Part shown: piece by piece, positions 11,080-22,426 of the stretch
Numbering within the stretch: position 1 is the first letter of the stretch
Layout of the letters: the number at the start of each line of letters is the position of its first letter
NCBI RefSeq assembly: GCF_048544455.1
Contig: NC_133537.1
Coordinates: forward strand, 17,421,541-17,485,540
Origin: Silene latifolia
Taxonomy: Eukaryota > Streptophyta > Magnoliopsida > Caryophyllales > Caryophyllaceae
Reading direction: 5' to 3'
Length of the DNA stretch: 64,000 nt
The notes under the pieces: generated by a model
Database searches by the model: none
Told to the model about the DNA's origin: nothing
Seen by the model: only the letters and a program-made list of their open reading frames with translations
Program-made: the position numbers and the translations under genes

Positions 11080-11263
11080 TTCGATCGAGTGCTTTAATGG
11101 CCGATCGAGGGGTTTTGGTTAGAGGAAGACTTTGATCGAGTAAAACCTATGTTCGATCGAATTGCGTTATTTTGGGATTCCTCGATCGAGTAGAATTTCT
11201 ACTCTATCGAGAGGTTTTGCTGAGGATCTGCTCGATCGAGCAGTTTAAAATGGCTCGATCGAG
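11080..11263. repeat. CGATCG palindrome array D (eight sites)
   Basis: Core positions are 11082, 11102, 11133 (tgatcg), 11154, 11183, 11204 (ctatcg), 11233 and 11256. Steps are 20, 31, 21, 29, 21, 29 and 23 bp. Six cores are intact CGATCG. The array ends about 70 bp before the TATA box. Confidence 0.92.
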
Positions 11264-11330
11264 TAACTCTCTAATGGGCTCGGGCTCTTTAGCTTTAATT
11301 TGTTTTTAGGTCAAATAAAATCGTCTTTCC

Positions 11331-11338
11331 TATATATA
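11331..11338 (+). promoter_or_regulatory. TATA box of the Tat-like 5' LTR
   Basis: TATATATA in a GC-flanked context (CCTATATATAGGAAG), repeated at the same place in the 3' LTR (about 25551-25558). Transcription would start roughly 30 bp downstream. Confidence 0.75.
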
Positions 11339-12113
11339 GGAAGACGGGGAACATATCAGGAGACACCTTTTACACCAAATACATCTTTTTCACTAGAAAC
11401 TGTTCTCTGCTTCTCTTTATTTCCGGATCTTACTCTGTAATTTTCCTTTCCCTTTTACTCTCTTTATTTAATGTTTATTATTCTTTTATTCCTTGTTCTT
11501 GTCCCTTTCTTATTTACTATGTCTAGCTAATTACCCTACTAGGATTTAGGGGAGTCGATGAATCGTTGTTAATTGCTAATTAGGTTTATAGATCGTTCGC
11601 TGTTGTTATGTCTATGTTGTTAATCACTGTTTTAATTGTATCTAGCTATTTGAATCGATGCATTTAGCCTTTTTAACCTTGGTAAGCCTTGACCTAGACC
11701 GGAAGGTTGGAAGGGGTGAGACCTGCAGTGAATAATAAGATGCTTTAGTGAGGGCGGAAGCTAAGCTAATAGTATTTTAGTGTGAATTGAGACCGGAAGG
11801 AGATATTCGTTGCCCCTTAGACCGACACATCGACTAATCTGTGACCTTAGCTGCAATTAACTGACATTCATTGATGACCCGATAATCCTAGTTTTCTCTC
11901 TCTCTTGCTAATCCTCCTTACCCTTAATTCTCTTCCTTTAATCTTGATTAGTTTATTTCAAACATTTAAAACCCCCATCTTGTGATCATAGATAGACTGA
12001 ATTGACAAGTAGATAGTGACCGCCTCCCTGTGGAGATCGTCCCTACTTACCGCTGACTTCTGTTAGTAGTACTTAGGTATTTATTTTTGGTACCTGACAA
12101 CGGTATAAAATTT

Positions 12114-12131
12114 TGGCGCCGTTTCCGGGGA
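12114..12131 (+). promoter_or_regulatory. Primer-binding site, tRNA-Asp type
   Basis: TGGCGCCGTTTCCGGGGA lies a few bases after the 5' LTR. Athila/Tat elements commonly have the same site with GTTGCC; here one base differs. It marks the start of minus-strand DNA synthesis. Confidence 0.85.
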
Positions 12132-12284
12132 GGCAACTATTTATTTGCTTGTTATTTTGTCTATCTTTAGCCTCAAGGGATTTATCCCTTGAGGCCGTTC
12201 TCATCTTTTTCTTTAGTGCTGTTTTGATAGGTCCTACAGGTCCTACCTAGACAGTTCTAGGTAAAAGATCGTCAAAGGGAAGGC

Positions 12285-12827
12285 TTGAGTACCTTTGATC
12301 TTCCACCTATGTTCCATTCTATGGCGCAGCAGGTGGTTTACTGTGAAAGATGTGGTACTGCTGGGCACAATGCCGCTATTTGCTTGGCGGGGAACAATGA
12401 GGTCTATGCGTTTAAGCAGCATAGACAAGCTAGTCATCCCACTGCAATTATGCCGCCACATCTACCTTATCAACAAGGCTATCAAAGGCCTCCGTTTGTC
12501 TGGCCACCGCAACAAAAAGCTCCTCCTCCTGATAAACAGAAAGAAGTCGTTGCTGAGCTGAAATCTTTGGTTAAGACACTTGCACTCCGAATGCAAGAAG
12601 ACGATAGGCGTAAAGAAGCTCAACTCATTGAGCTGGAGTCTCATATAGCTCAGCTAGCTGCTGAGTTGAATATTAGGCAACCAGAGAAGGTATACTTTGC
12701 CTACACCGAGAGTGGTCTTTCCCATGAAGGACCCGAGTTGCCTAACGCTACTGATGATTTGTATGACTCGGATTACGAAGATCTATCAGAAAACGACGCA
12801 CCACTCGAAGATTTCTGCATTATATAG
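12285..12827 (+). CDS. Gag-like fragment with a zinc-knuckle-like motif
   Basis: About 180 residues. A CCHC-like motif (CERCGTAGHNAAIC, around residues 19-32) is followed by a Pro/Gln-rich linker and a likely coiled coil (about 75-125, with Leu/Glu/Gln heptads), then an acidic end. This order fits the C-terminal half of a Tat/Athila gag, which packages RNA. The N-terminal capsid-like part is missing: only about 150 bp separate it from the primer-binding site. The start is uncertain because the frame opens without a convincing ATG. The stop TAG at 12825 lies just before palindrome array E. Confidence 0.6.
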   Translation: MSTFDLPPMFHSMAQQVVYCERCGTAGHNAAICLAGNNEVYAFKQHRQASHPTAIMPPHLPYQQGYQRPPFVWPPQQKAPPPDKQKEVVAELKSLVKTLALRMQEDDRRKEAQLIELESHIAQLAAELNIRQPEKVYFAYTESGLSHEGPELPNATDDLYDSDYEDLSENDAPLEDFCII

Positions 12828-12838
12828 CAACTTGTACT

Positions 12839-13021
12839 CGATCGAAATGATTATAGTGGGCGATCGAGTGAAATATTTGAGGAAATGTTCGATCGAACAG
12901 ATTATACCACTCGATCGAACATCGGTTTTGAGGAAGTTCTCGATCGAGCAGTTTCATGTACTCGATCGAGTAAAATTCAGGAGGAAAGCTCTCGATCGAG
13001 TACTATTTTTACTCGATCGAC
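12839..13021. repeat. CGATCG palindrome array E (eight sites), inside or after gag
   Basis: All eight cores are intact: 12839, 12861, 12890, 12912, 12941, 12963, 12993 and 13014. Steps are 22, 29, 22, 29, 22, 30 and 21 bp, so pairs repeat every 51-52 bp. The spacer sequences differ from each other. The array lies partly in an open frame, where it encodes repeats such as LDR and TRSS. Confidence 0.93.
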
Positions 13022-13598
13022 TAGTTTGGCCATGAAGAGCAATGAAACGTCATCTTGGTTCGTTTTGGATGACAATTTTGACGACGACAATGTTTACGGT
13101 GAATCTTCCCTTTTCAAAGTCGAGCTGGATGCGCTTGAGGCTGCGATTTACGGGACGGAACCCACAGAGGAGGGTAATGAGCAGACAACTGAGTCAGTAA
13201 TTGCTCCTAGCACGGAAGAGGTAATACATTCTTTTATCAACGATTCCGACAGTGAGAGCAACCAAATTGAGGTAGTTAACGATAATTTCATTATTGTTGG
13301 TATTACTAATACGTTATCTCATATGACTCCTATTTTTTCTTCCGATGCTCGACCCCTTCCCAGTTGGACAAACAATTTAACAGTTTTTCACCATACTTGT
13401 CATCATAAATTCGTTAAACTGAAGTGGTACGTTAGATTATTGTTAATTGCTCCTGAGCTCCATTATTTTGTGGATAAATATAGGAGCTGTCATAGGAAAT
13501 TTGTTAGGCTTAAACGGTGGTATATTTCAATTTCCTATATCATTATTCTATTGTGGTGCTACTTACAGTTTTGTGTAGCACATGCGCACTTTGTTTGA
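12885..13598 (+). CDS. Unknown ORF with C-terminal membrane segment, palindrome-bearing N-terminus
   Basis: 237 residues. The first 45 are encoded by array E and are probably not ancestral protein. From the Met at about residue 50 (near 13032) the protein is acidic, then from about residue 180 basic and aromatic with two similar words (HHKFVKLKWYVR and HRKFVRLKRWYI), ending in a hydrophobic helix (about 215-230) that could span a membrane. It may be an env-like or remnant ORF. I do not recognise the family. A Tat-type GGGGAGGTAACCCG string follows near 13694. Confidence 0.4.
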   Translation: MFDRTDYTTRSNIGFEEVLDRAVSCTRSSKIQEESSRSSTIFTRSTSLAMKSNETSSWFVLDDNFDDDNVYGESSLFKVELDALEAAIYGTEPTEEGNEQTTESVIAPSTEEVIHSFINDSDSESNQIEVVNDNFIIVGITNTLSHMTPIFSSDARPLPSWTNNLTVFHHTCHHKFVKLKWYVRLLLIAPELHYFVDKYRSCHRKFVRLKRWYISISYIIILLWCYLQFCVAHAHFV

Positions 13599-13830
13599 TC
13601 GGTTCTTTGTGCGCTGAGTGCTTTTGACCAGGCTAAATTAGAGAGGCTCGAAGAAAAGAAGGTCGAGTAAGGACTGATGAAACTAGCGCTACGGGGAGGT
13701 AACCCGGATATTTATTTTTAGTTGTTTTGTTAAAACATTTCAATTGCGTTGTAATAATTGGTTGTCATACCATAGACTGGATCAGTTAAGCTTGTTTTGT
13801 TAGTTTCGCGGGCTGTTTTATTGCGTCTTT

Positions 13831-14033
13831 GCAGGAATCTATCACGGATGGCTCGATCGAGTATCTTATGTACTCGATCGAACCCTTTTGCTGCCGATTT
13901 TACTCGATCGAGCATATATTCTTCTCGATCGAGTACCTGCCAAAGATGATCTTTCGATCGAGAGTCATACTTCCTCGTTCGAACTGTTTTAGATGCCCAA
14001 GTCACTCGATCGAGTAATCTACTCTCTTGATCG
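13831..14033. repeat. CGATCG palindrome array F (eight sites), 3' internal region
   Basis: Preceded by TTTGCAGGAAT (13829-13839). Cores are at 13854, 13875, 13905, 13926, 13955, 13976 (cgttcg), 14007 and 14028 (tgatcg). Steps are 21, 30, 21, 29, 21, 31 and 21 bp. Spacers share no obvious sequence with one another or with arrays D and E. Confidence 0.93.
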
Positions 14034-14420
14034 AGTGCTTTTGCTTGGATTAGCTTCCCGTGACGCTGTTTTGCAGCTGTTTGCGATCTCCCATGTTGCT
14101 GGCTGGTTTGGGGAGGTCCCTACTTCGCGTACTCTTGTAAGTTTTCCGCATCTCTACTCTCTCCTTTTTAGTTTGAATTTCCTTTCCCTATTTTTGGGTA
14201 CAATGGGGGCATTGTACGGTTTGGTTTGGGGAGGTTATGCATCCATATCTGTGTCTGCATGTTGTTTTTATTGCATTTCTTTTATCATGTTTAATTTCTG
14301 TATGCATTGTTGTTTATTTTTATAAAATTCAAAAATCTCATAAAAATTAAAAAAATTCGATAAATTCAAAAAATTTCACGTTTATTTTTTGCATATAGGT
14401 TGAGTCAGAACGGTAGATTT

Positions 14421-15659
14421 TGTTGGAGTTAGTGTCCTCCACAATAGTGCGTTAACATAATAAATCTCATTAATAGAATATCGTCAGATATTTATTTATT
14501 TGATCCTCGTCAGTTGATTAACGTAAATCGATAACGGTTGGCTGACTAGAGTTTGACGTTATTGTCGTGAGACGGCGGTGATTAACTGACCCCTTTCGGT
14601 CACACCTATAGGAACGAACCCCAATAGACAACTAATTAATTGTATGAGATACAATTTATTTAGTCCCTTGATTTGTAGACTAAAAGGTCAGTCAATTATT
14701 TTAAGAGAGAATTCGAGTTGCGAACTCGAGGAACGGCAGTTATTATTTAATTATGTGATAATTGAATGATAAATTTTGGGAGACGGGTTTTAGTTAATTA
14801 ACTGTTAGTTCACTAAAATTGTACTAATTGATTAATGTGATTAATATTAGTATGTAAATAATATGTGTAGTGGTACACGTATATTTACGGAGTGAATTGG
14901 ACGAATTAATTATGGAAGTATTTAAACATGAAACGATGTTTAAAATAAAATTACACGTATTTGTGCGACAAATATAAGAACCAACATGGACCCGTATATG
15001 GGCAAGTGGACCGTGTAAAATAGAGTAGTGGATGATTACTCACATAATCATTTCACCTTACTTTATATACTACCATAATTTATCTTATATAAGATTTTGC
15101 ATGTGATGTAAGATGAAAAATATAAGACAAAATTTGTCCACTCCAACACTCTACTTCCACCCGCCACTTTCCCTTCCTTTATACTCCATCCATTGTTCAT
15201 TTCTACACTACATCATTTGTATGTTTTGCATGTGAACATAAAATCATCATCTCTCTAAAAATAATTATTCATCTTTACTAAGTTTGTTAGTAAATAAATT
15301 TTATTACTAAGACTTGTTAGTAATATTACAAATAATATCAAGAGTATAATAATAATAAGTTCTAGTTAAATACTTGTTATTATTTTTGGGTAAGTTCTTG
15401 GGTGCAACAAGAAGGAGATCTTCTCTTTGAAGATTTGTAAGGAGGATCATCCATTTGGTATAAGCTCAAGAACAAGCTAGTAAGGTGAACTAGTTTGTGC
15501 CCTTTTTACCACAAAATCAATGTAAGGAAATTGTTTTTCCTTATACTTTCATTTTTATGCTTTCATATTAGCATGCATGTTACATAGATCACCTAATTGA
15601 CAAATTATGAGATAATTTAATTTTTATTAGAGAGTCTAATATGGATCTATGATCTTTCA
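14421..15659 (+). repeat. 5' LTR of the Angela-like copia
   Basis: 1239 bp, same length as the 3' LTR at 22427-23665. Differences cluster in the first third and are mostly transitions. No CGATCG array is present. Confidence 0.95.
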
Positions 15660-15661
15660 AG

Positions 15662-15673
15662 TGGTATCAGAGC
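15662..15673 (+). promoter_or_regulatory. Primer-binding site, tRNA-iMet type
   Basis: TGGTATCAGAGC, three bases after the LTR end; the standard copia site complementary to the 3' end of initiator tRNA. Confidence 0.9.
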
Positions 15674-17616
15674 TTAGGCTTGTAATTTGCATGTTGATTT
15701 TAAGCATTTTAATGAATTATGAGATAATTTATAAAAACTAAAAAATGGTGTTAGAAGAGGTTTTAGCACGAAATTTTTGGGACATGCATACCTACTGATC
15801 TTAAAAGGTTTGTGGTTAAGTTTGGTGATTTTTGAAGTTATTTTGCTATTTTTAATGATTTTTTGTAGAAAACCGAGTCAAAATGCCGTATTTTAGTTAA
15901 AAATTGACTAAAAATAGTTAAAAGTTGATTCGGTGCATGGATTTTTTATGGTATTTCATGCATGTTTTCTACTGATTGTATGCAAAAATTTGAAGGTTGG
16001 TTCGAAAATTTTGCATGTTTATTGATTTTATGAGATAAAAGTCGATAAAAGTGAAATTAATTAATCATAATTTCGAAACATTTGATTCTGCCCATGAAAA
16101 ATTTATGTACATTTAAAAATATTATTTAAATGTTAAAAGTGAATTTTAATATGTTTTTTCACTTTGGTTTGATGTTTATTGGTTTTAGTGGTTAAAAACC
16201 GATAAATATCGATCTTTTTCTTCATAAAATTTATCCGGAATTTTTGGACAATTTTTCTGTCATTTTGGTGTTCTTGGGAGTGTTCCAGAATATTAAAAAT
16301 TTTTGTTTCAATTTTTGGGTAATTTTTCAATTATTTTGGATTTTTACTTAAATATTATGATTTTATCGATTAAATTAGCAAAATATCACCAAATCAAACT
16401 AATTATTTATCATAAAATTAGTGAGGACTAATTTTGAGGTTCAAAACAGTTTGGACAATTAGTTTGGACTTAAATAAGATTTAAGAGTTGATTATTGATT
16501 TTTATATGTTAAAAATCGATTAAATCCAAAAAAACCGAGACGGATACCAACGAATGATAGATAGGGCGATTTTGGCATCATTTTACAGCATTTTAAGCAT
16601 ATTTATTTAAGTTGAATGAATGATTGTCATTTATTTAAAGTATTTATCTTGTTGTACCTAGTATGGCCTAGTTAATTTTAATCGTTATTACCCGAAATGA
16701 ATGAGAATATCGATTTGTTTGTAATTAAATACGATCTCGTATCGTCGGTTTGTAATTAATTAATAGTTTTATTTATTTTATTAATTAATGTATAATAGGA
16801 ATAGCTATGTATGTAATTCATTTGTAATAGTTATTTTTACCGGCGTTTCCAAAAGACGGATTACATCGAGACGGAGTCTATTTTTGGAAGGTGTTCCAAA
16901 TCCCAAAAGGAAGAGCCACTTTTGGAATGAAGAGGCAAGGGACCAAGGAGTTGGTTTCCGAAATGTAATAGACTAGTTTTTTATTAACTAGGTGGTCATA
17001 CTTGGATTTATTCATATGCTTACATGTTTGCTTGTTTTATTTTCGCGCATGCCAAAATCGCCATTCACATGCATTTTATTTTCGCGGTTGTCAATTCACG
17101 TCATTTACATTCACCGAATTAATTCACTTATAAGGAATTTATGACTAAATTGACAAGATCTCTCACATAACTAAAATTGAGATTAGCCTTACCAATTAGT
17201 AACACCTATGAATCTCTTGTTCATTAGAGCCACGCTCGCCCAAACGGGGTGTTCTCTTTTTACCTTGGGTAAGTAGGGTGGTAAACGGTTATCACACGCT
17301 AAAATTAGTTGGACTCAACGGGATATAAGACGGTCTTGTGTTCCGGGGCTAGTAGATGGATTTAAGGAAATTCGTCGACCAAGAGTTCTAGAGGTAGAAT
17401 TAGTCAACGTGACTTACCGAATTTACACAATTATGGGATGTTTCGCCCAAGCAATGCTCATTTTTGTTTAAAATTTGGGTCTTGGAATCATTTATATAAT
17501 TTAGTGGGAGGTCATTATATAAATGCTAAAACTTGATAAACATGTTTTTACAAGTAATTTTAAAAAAAAACAATGGATGTTAATTTTTCCTTTTTGTTGT
17601 AGCATTTTAATTCGCA
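15674..17616 (+). other. Long untranslated leader of the Angela-like copia
   Basis: About 1.9 kb of AT-rich sequence with no supported ORF between the primer-binding site and the gag ATG. This is long for a copia element. A GTAATA-rich 16780-17000 stretch holds a short unsupported frame. Nothing else is seen in it. Confidence 0.6.
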
Positions 17617-18591
17617 ATGGCAACTTCATCAACTCCATCGACTACTTCACTAGGCAAAGATTCATGGCTAAGGTCCGTAATGGACAAATGTATTTTAAAA
17701 GATGACGGTAGTAACTTTCTTGAATGGGAATCCAACATCAAAAGTGCCGCGTTGTCCGACAATGTGCTCACTTACTTGAACGATGCTCCTCCTATCGAGC
17801 CCCGTGCAAGAGCTTCATCGGCGGTGCGGACCGCCTATGATGACCATGTGAGAATGTCGAATGATATCAAGAATGTGTTGATATGGTCGATGTCGCCAAA
17901 GCTCAAGCTATCATTCATTTCTTTAAATGCGTACGAGATATTCACTCGTATGATCTCTATGTTTTCACAAACACCTAAAGTCCGTCAATACGATGCGGCG
18001 GCACACTTCTTTGAAGCTAAGCTTGAGAGGGGCCAAAAGGTTGGTTCCCATGTACTCAAAATGGTCGAATATGTTGACATCCTAGAGCGTCTAGGGTGTA
18101 AGATTCCTAAGACTCTTGTGTTGGATCGTATCCTCCACTCACTCCCCGCCAAGTTTGCCCACTTTAGGGTAAACTATAACATGAATGACATGGATAAGAG
18201 TTACCATGAAATTCAAGCACTCCTCATCCAAGCGGAGAGGGATATGGAAGCTAGTGGGAGTGAAAAAGAAGATGTTTTAACCATGAAGTTAAAGAACATG
18301 TCCCTTGGAGTCAAGAAAGGAAAAGGGAAGGAAAAGTCCCAATTCAAGAAATCGTCAAAGAAAAATGACAAGGGAAAGGGGAAAGCCGTTGAGAATGGCA
18401 ATCCCAAGGCAAAAAGTGTCAAGCTCTCCGAGGCCGAATGTTTCCATTGTAATGGGAAGGGGCATTATAGGAGGAGTTGTCCTAAATACTTGGAGGATCT
18501 CAAGGAAAGGCGTGTGACGCCTATTGGTATGATTTCCTCTCTCTATGAGATAGACGTTAATTATGCTTGTACTTCCACTTGGGGTACTTGA
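17617..18591 (+). pseudogene. Copia gag (capsid and zinc knuckle)
   Basis: 324 residues. The N-terminal 220 residues match the copia gag (UBN2-like) layout, with a WESNIKSA segment near residue 40 and an LERLGCKIP region near 155. A Lys-rich linker follows, then a CCHC zinc knuckle (CFHCNGKGHYRRSC, about residues 276-289) that binds RNA. The frame stops at 18591 because one extra G in a G run near 18580 shifts it just ahead of the protease active site. In an intact element gag and pol would be one polyprotein. Confidence 0.85.
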
Positions 18592-19153
18592 TACCGGATG
18601 TGGCTCTCACCTTTGTAATCATTTGCAGGGTTTAAGGGACGTGCAAGCACTAGCAAAAGGTGATGTGGGTCTCCGCATGGGCAATGGAGCTAGAGTAGTC
18701 GCCGTTTCCTTGGAGACCTATGTGCTCACTTTAGCTAGTGGTTTAGAGTTGTATTTAAATAAGTGTTATTTTGTACCAACTTTAACTAAGAACATCATTT
18801 CCATTTCCGCGTTAGACGCGGAAGGCTTTTGTTTTATGATTAAGGACAAGTGTTGTACTTTTTCTTTTAATGATGTGGTTTATGGCAAGGCCATTTCAAT
18901 TGGAGGCATTTATGTTTTAAATGATGTTAATGACGTTTATCATGTGGGAACTAAAAAGCTCAAAACGGGTGATCCAAACGAATCCTACCTTTGGCATTGT
19001 CGTTTAGGCCACATAAACGAAAGACGCATTAAGAGACTTGCTTCATCAAAAGTGCTCAAACCATTTGGTTTCAAATCTTATGGTACATGCGAGTCTTGCC
19101 TTCTAGGCAAGATGACTCGTGCACCATTTGCGGGAAAAAGGGACACGAGCTAG
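18563..19153 (+). pseudogene. Copia protease and integrase zinc-binding region
   Basis: The frame begins in the protease with a DTGCG active-site motif (the aspartate that cleaves the polyprotein), followed by typical beta-strand words and a GAG-pre-integrase region. The HHCC zinc finger of integrase is visible near the end (WHCRLGH and CESCLLGKMTRAPF). It ends at 19153 by a second frameshift; the integrase core continues in the frame starting at 19119. Confidence 0.85.
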
Positions 19154-20426
19154 TGAGGTTTTGGCTCTCATACATACGGATGTGTGTGGACCATTAACCA
19201 TCACCGCTAGAGGAGGTTTTCACTACTTCATTACTTTTACTGATGACTTAAGTAGATATGGGTATGTCTACTTAATGAAGAACAAGAGTGAAGCCTTTGA
19301 CAAGTTCAAAGAGTTCCAAAATGAAGTAGAGAACCAATTGGATAAAAAGATAAAGACCCTACGGTCCGACCGTGGTGGTGAGTATTTAAATATTGAATTT
19401 GATTCACACCTAAAAGATTGTGGTATAGTATCACAATGGACTTCTCCTGGCACACCGCAATTAAATGGTGTGGCCGAAAGGAGAAACCGAACTTTACTTG
19501 ATATGGTTTGGTCTATGATGAGTCTAACTGAGCTTCCTAGTTCATTTTGGGGTTTTGCCCTCTTGTCTGCAGTATTTTCACTAAATCGAAGCCCGACTAA
19601 AGCGGCCGATAAGACTCCATATGAGATATGGACAGAGAAAGTCCCTCATTTGTCATTCATGCGTATTTGGGGTTGCGAAGCGTACGTCAAGATCAAGTCT
19701 GACAATAAGCTTGCACCCAGGTCTGACAAATGTCTTTTTGTAGAATATCCAAAGGAAACACGTGGCTATTACTTCTACAATAAACACGAGAACAAAGTGT
19801 TTGTGGCTCGTGTTGCTGTCTTCCTAGAAAAGGAGTTTATTTCTAGGAGACAGAGTGGGAGAAAATTTGAACTTGAAGAAGTTCGAGAGCCACAAACCGA
19901 GAATAAGGTAGAGGAGAACATGAAGGATAGCATTCCCTCTTCCTCTGAAACGGTAATTGTTCCTAGAAAGTCAAGTAGGATTTCTAATCCACCTGATCGC
20001 TACCTTGGTAACATCGAGGAGGATGGTGTTTTGTTACTTTTGGAAAGTGATGAACACACTACCTACAAATCGGCCATGTCTAGTCCCGACTCCTCGCTTT
20101 GGCTAGAAGCCATGCGGTCCGAAATGGATTCCATGTACAAGAACCAAGTATGGGACTTGGTGGATTTACCTGAGGGAGTGCGACCTCTTCAGTGTAAATG
20201 GATATATAAAATTAAGCTCGGCGTGGATAAACATATGGATGTATACAAAGCTAGATTGGTGGCAAAAGGTTTCACCCAAGTTCATGGTTTACACTATGAC
20301 GAAACCTTCGCTCCAGTCACTATGCTTAGGTCCATTAGGATAATCTTAGCGGTTGCCGCATTTCATGATTATGAGATTTGGCAAATGGATGTCAAAACCG
20401 CCTTCTTGAATGGGATTCTAGAATAA
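19119..20426 (+). pseudogene. Copia integrase core and start of reverse transcriptase
   Basis: 435 residues. The integrase catalytic triad is in place: D in HTDVCGP, D in SDRGGEY, E in GVAERRNRT. These act in DNA strand transfer. A variable linker follows, then the reverse transcriptase N-terminal part, including the first catalytic Asp in [15 protein letters not shown] at 20424, in a place where the family has Glu, ends the frame. The rest continues from 20430 in the same frame. Confidence 0.9.
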
Positions 20427-20429
20427 GAG

Positions 20430-21065
20430 GTGTACATGATACAACCTGAAGGTTTTGTGGATACATCTAACCCTAAGAAGGTGTGTAAGCTCAAGAAGTC
20501 CATTTATGGTCTTAAGCAAGCATCTAGGAGTTGGAATCATCGCTTTGATCATGTTATTAAACAATACGGTTTCACTAGAAGTGTGGAAGAACCGTGTTTA
20601 TACATGAAGTTTAGTGGGAGTAAAGTTGCATTTCTTGTCCTATATGTGGATGACATATTGCTCATTGGGAATGATGTTCCATCACTCACTTCCGTTAAGG
20701 AGTGGCTAGGGAAACACTTCCAAATGAAGGACTTGGGAGAGGCACAACGAATCTTAGGTATCCGGATCTATAGGGATAGGTCCAAGAGGATACTAGCATT
20801 GAGTCAAGAAGCTTATATTGACAAAGTTCTTGACCAGTTCAATATGAAAGACTCCAAGAGAGGATTTCTACCTATGGGCCAAGGGATTACTTTGAGCAAG
20901 TCACAGTCTCCCTCCACCCCTAAGAAAATTGAACACATGAAGACCGTCCCTTATGCTTCCGCTGTTGGGTCTATCATGTATGCTATGATTTGCACTCGCC
21001 CCGACGTTGCGTATGCCTTGAGCATGACAAGTCGTTATCAAGCCAAGCCTGGTGAGAGTCACTAG
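20430..21065 (+). pseudogene. Copia reverse transcriptase, catalytic part
   Basis: 211 residues in frame with the preceding ORF. LKKSIYGLKQASRSW is a copia hallmark, and LYVDDILLIGND holds the YVDD catalytic aspartates for DNA synthesis. The frame ends in TAG at 21063 where a Trp codon is expected, and a small deletion shortly after shifts the frame before RNase H. Confidence 0.9.
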
Positions 21066-21118
21066 ATAGCCGTAAAGAACATACTTAAGTATTTGAGAGG
21101 ACTAAGGATTCGTTCTTA

Positions 21119-21619
21119 GTGTTTGGAGGAGAAACTGAGTTGCGTGTAAGAGGTTACACGGACGCAAGTTTCCAAACCGATCAGGATGACATGAAATCCC
21201 AATTCGGTTATGTGTTTATGCTAAATGGAGGAGCTGTTTGCTGGAAGAGCTTCAAGCAAAGCGTTACTACGGATTCTACAACAGAGGCTGAGTACCTTGC
21301 AGCGTCTGAGGCTGCGAAGGAAGCTGTTTGGATTAGGCAATTCATGGAGGGGCTAGGAGTGGTCCATTCCGCCAAAGATCCTATCACTCTATATTGTGAT
21401 AACAGTGGAGCGATTTTTCAAGCCAAAGAGCCTAAGTCTAGTAACAAATCTAGACACATTAAAAGGAAATACCATGTAATTAGAGATTATGTGGATAGGA
21501 AGGAAATTGACATTTGTAAGGTTGTGACAGATGATAATATTGCTGATCCTTTATCAAAGGCTAAGCATGATGGTCATGTCATCGCTATCGGATTGAGACG
21601 AGTACCAGATTTTCTTTAG
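21119..21619 (+). pseudogene. Copia RNase H
   Basis: 166 residues. Catalytic acidic residues appear in order: D in YTDASF, E in TEAEYLAAS, D in YCDNSGA and a late D in DDNIADPLSK. This domain degrades the RNA strand during reverse transcription. It ends in a normal stop at 21619. Confidence 0.88.
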
Positions 21620-22426
21620 ATTATGGATATGTAATAATTGGATAGTGTATCTCTTATTATATATATGATAATCACATTCATTGTTTTCGCATTCATTTCT
21701 TTTATGAATCTTTTATTTAGTGTGACTAAATTATTAATACCTTGTTTATCTGAATAAGTTGTGGAGACAATGTTGAACACTATTCAAGTGAATAAGATGA
21801 ACATTGTATTTGGTCCCTAGTCACTTAATGAGGTGACGTCTCGGAGTGACTAGATTGTAAGTCGATTGATGGTTGTTCAATACCATAAGGTCATATGTGA
21901 TGACTGGTCGATTACATAGGCAGAGTGTGTGACACTTTGCCGGACAGTGACCATTTAGAGAGTCCCTAAGTTCTATTATAGACGCCTAGTCGTGGCGGGG
22001 ATCTCTAAGATGTTCTAATGAGTCGATTCTTTTGACTGGAGACTATTATCTGAGCAAGTGCAGTTTCTGAGTGACTTTGGTTTTTGTCCTAGGTCGTGCC
22101 GTGAAAGGAGGCCAAAAGGGCATTTACTAGGTCATGGTGAGCTGTATTGTGCAATAGGATAAATAGGGCATACAGTAATTGTCCACCCACGTTGGGTAAC
22201 TATATCTCAAGGCCACTCGAGGAGTTAATGACTACAAATGCGTGGCCACACTCGGAAGTAATCTGTGAGAGATTTTTCCGGTCAGGTAGTCACACTCCCG
22301 ATCGAGAAAACCACTCGCGATATGTTCGTGTGCAAGTGCGACCTGAAAGACACCTTGCATTGAGTGGGAGATTAAAACGGACAAGAGAATTGGTAGCGCA
22401 CACCTTGTGTCGGACAAGTGTGAGAT
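21620..22426 (+). other. 3' untranslated region of the Angela-like copia
   Basis: About 800 bp between RNase H and the 3' LTR, no domain visible. The last bases (AAGTGTGAGAT) are a weak polypurine tract. One isolated CGATCG occurs at 22299. Confidence 0.7.

Larger units (their letters stand above)
10775..12108 (+). repeat. 5' LTR of the Tat-like element
   Basis: About 1334 bp, matching 24976-26307 over its length. It includes TTTGCAGGAAT near 10894, palindrome array D (11080-11263), a TATA box at 11331-11338, C/T-rich leader, and a U5 region ending before the primer-binding site. Confidence 0.92.

Noticed and set aside
10775..14035. CGATCG arrays as CRISPR
   Set aside because: Repeats are 6-14 bp and spacers 15-24 bp, there are no cas genes, and they lie in a plant retrotransposon.
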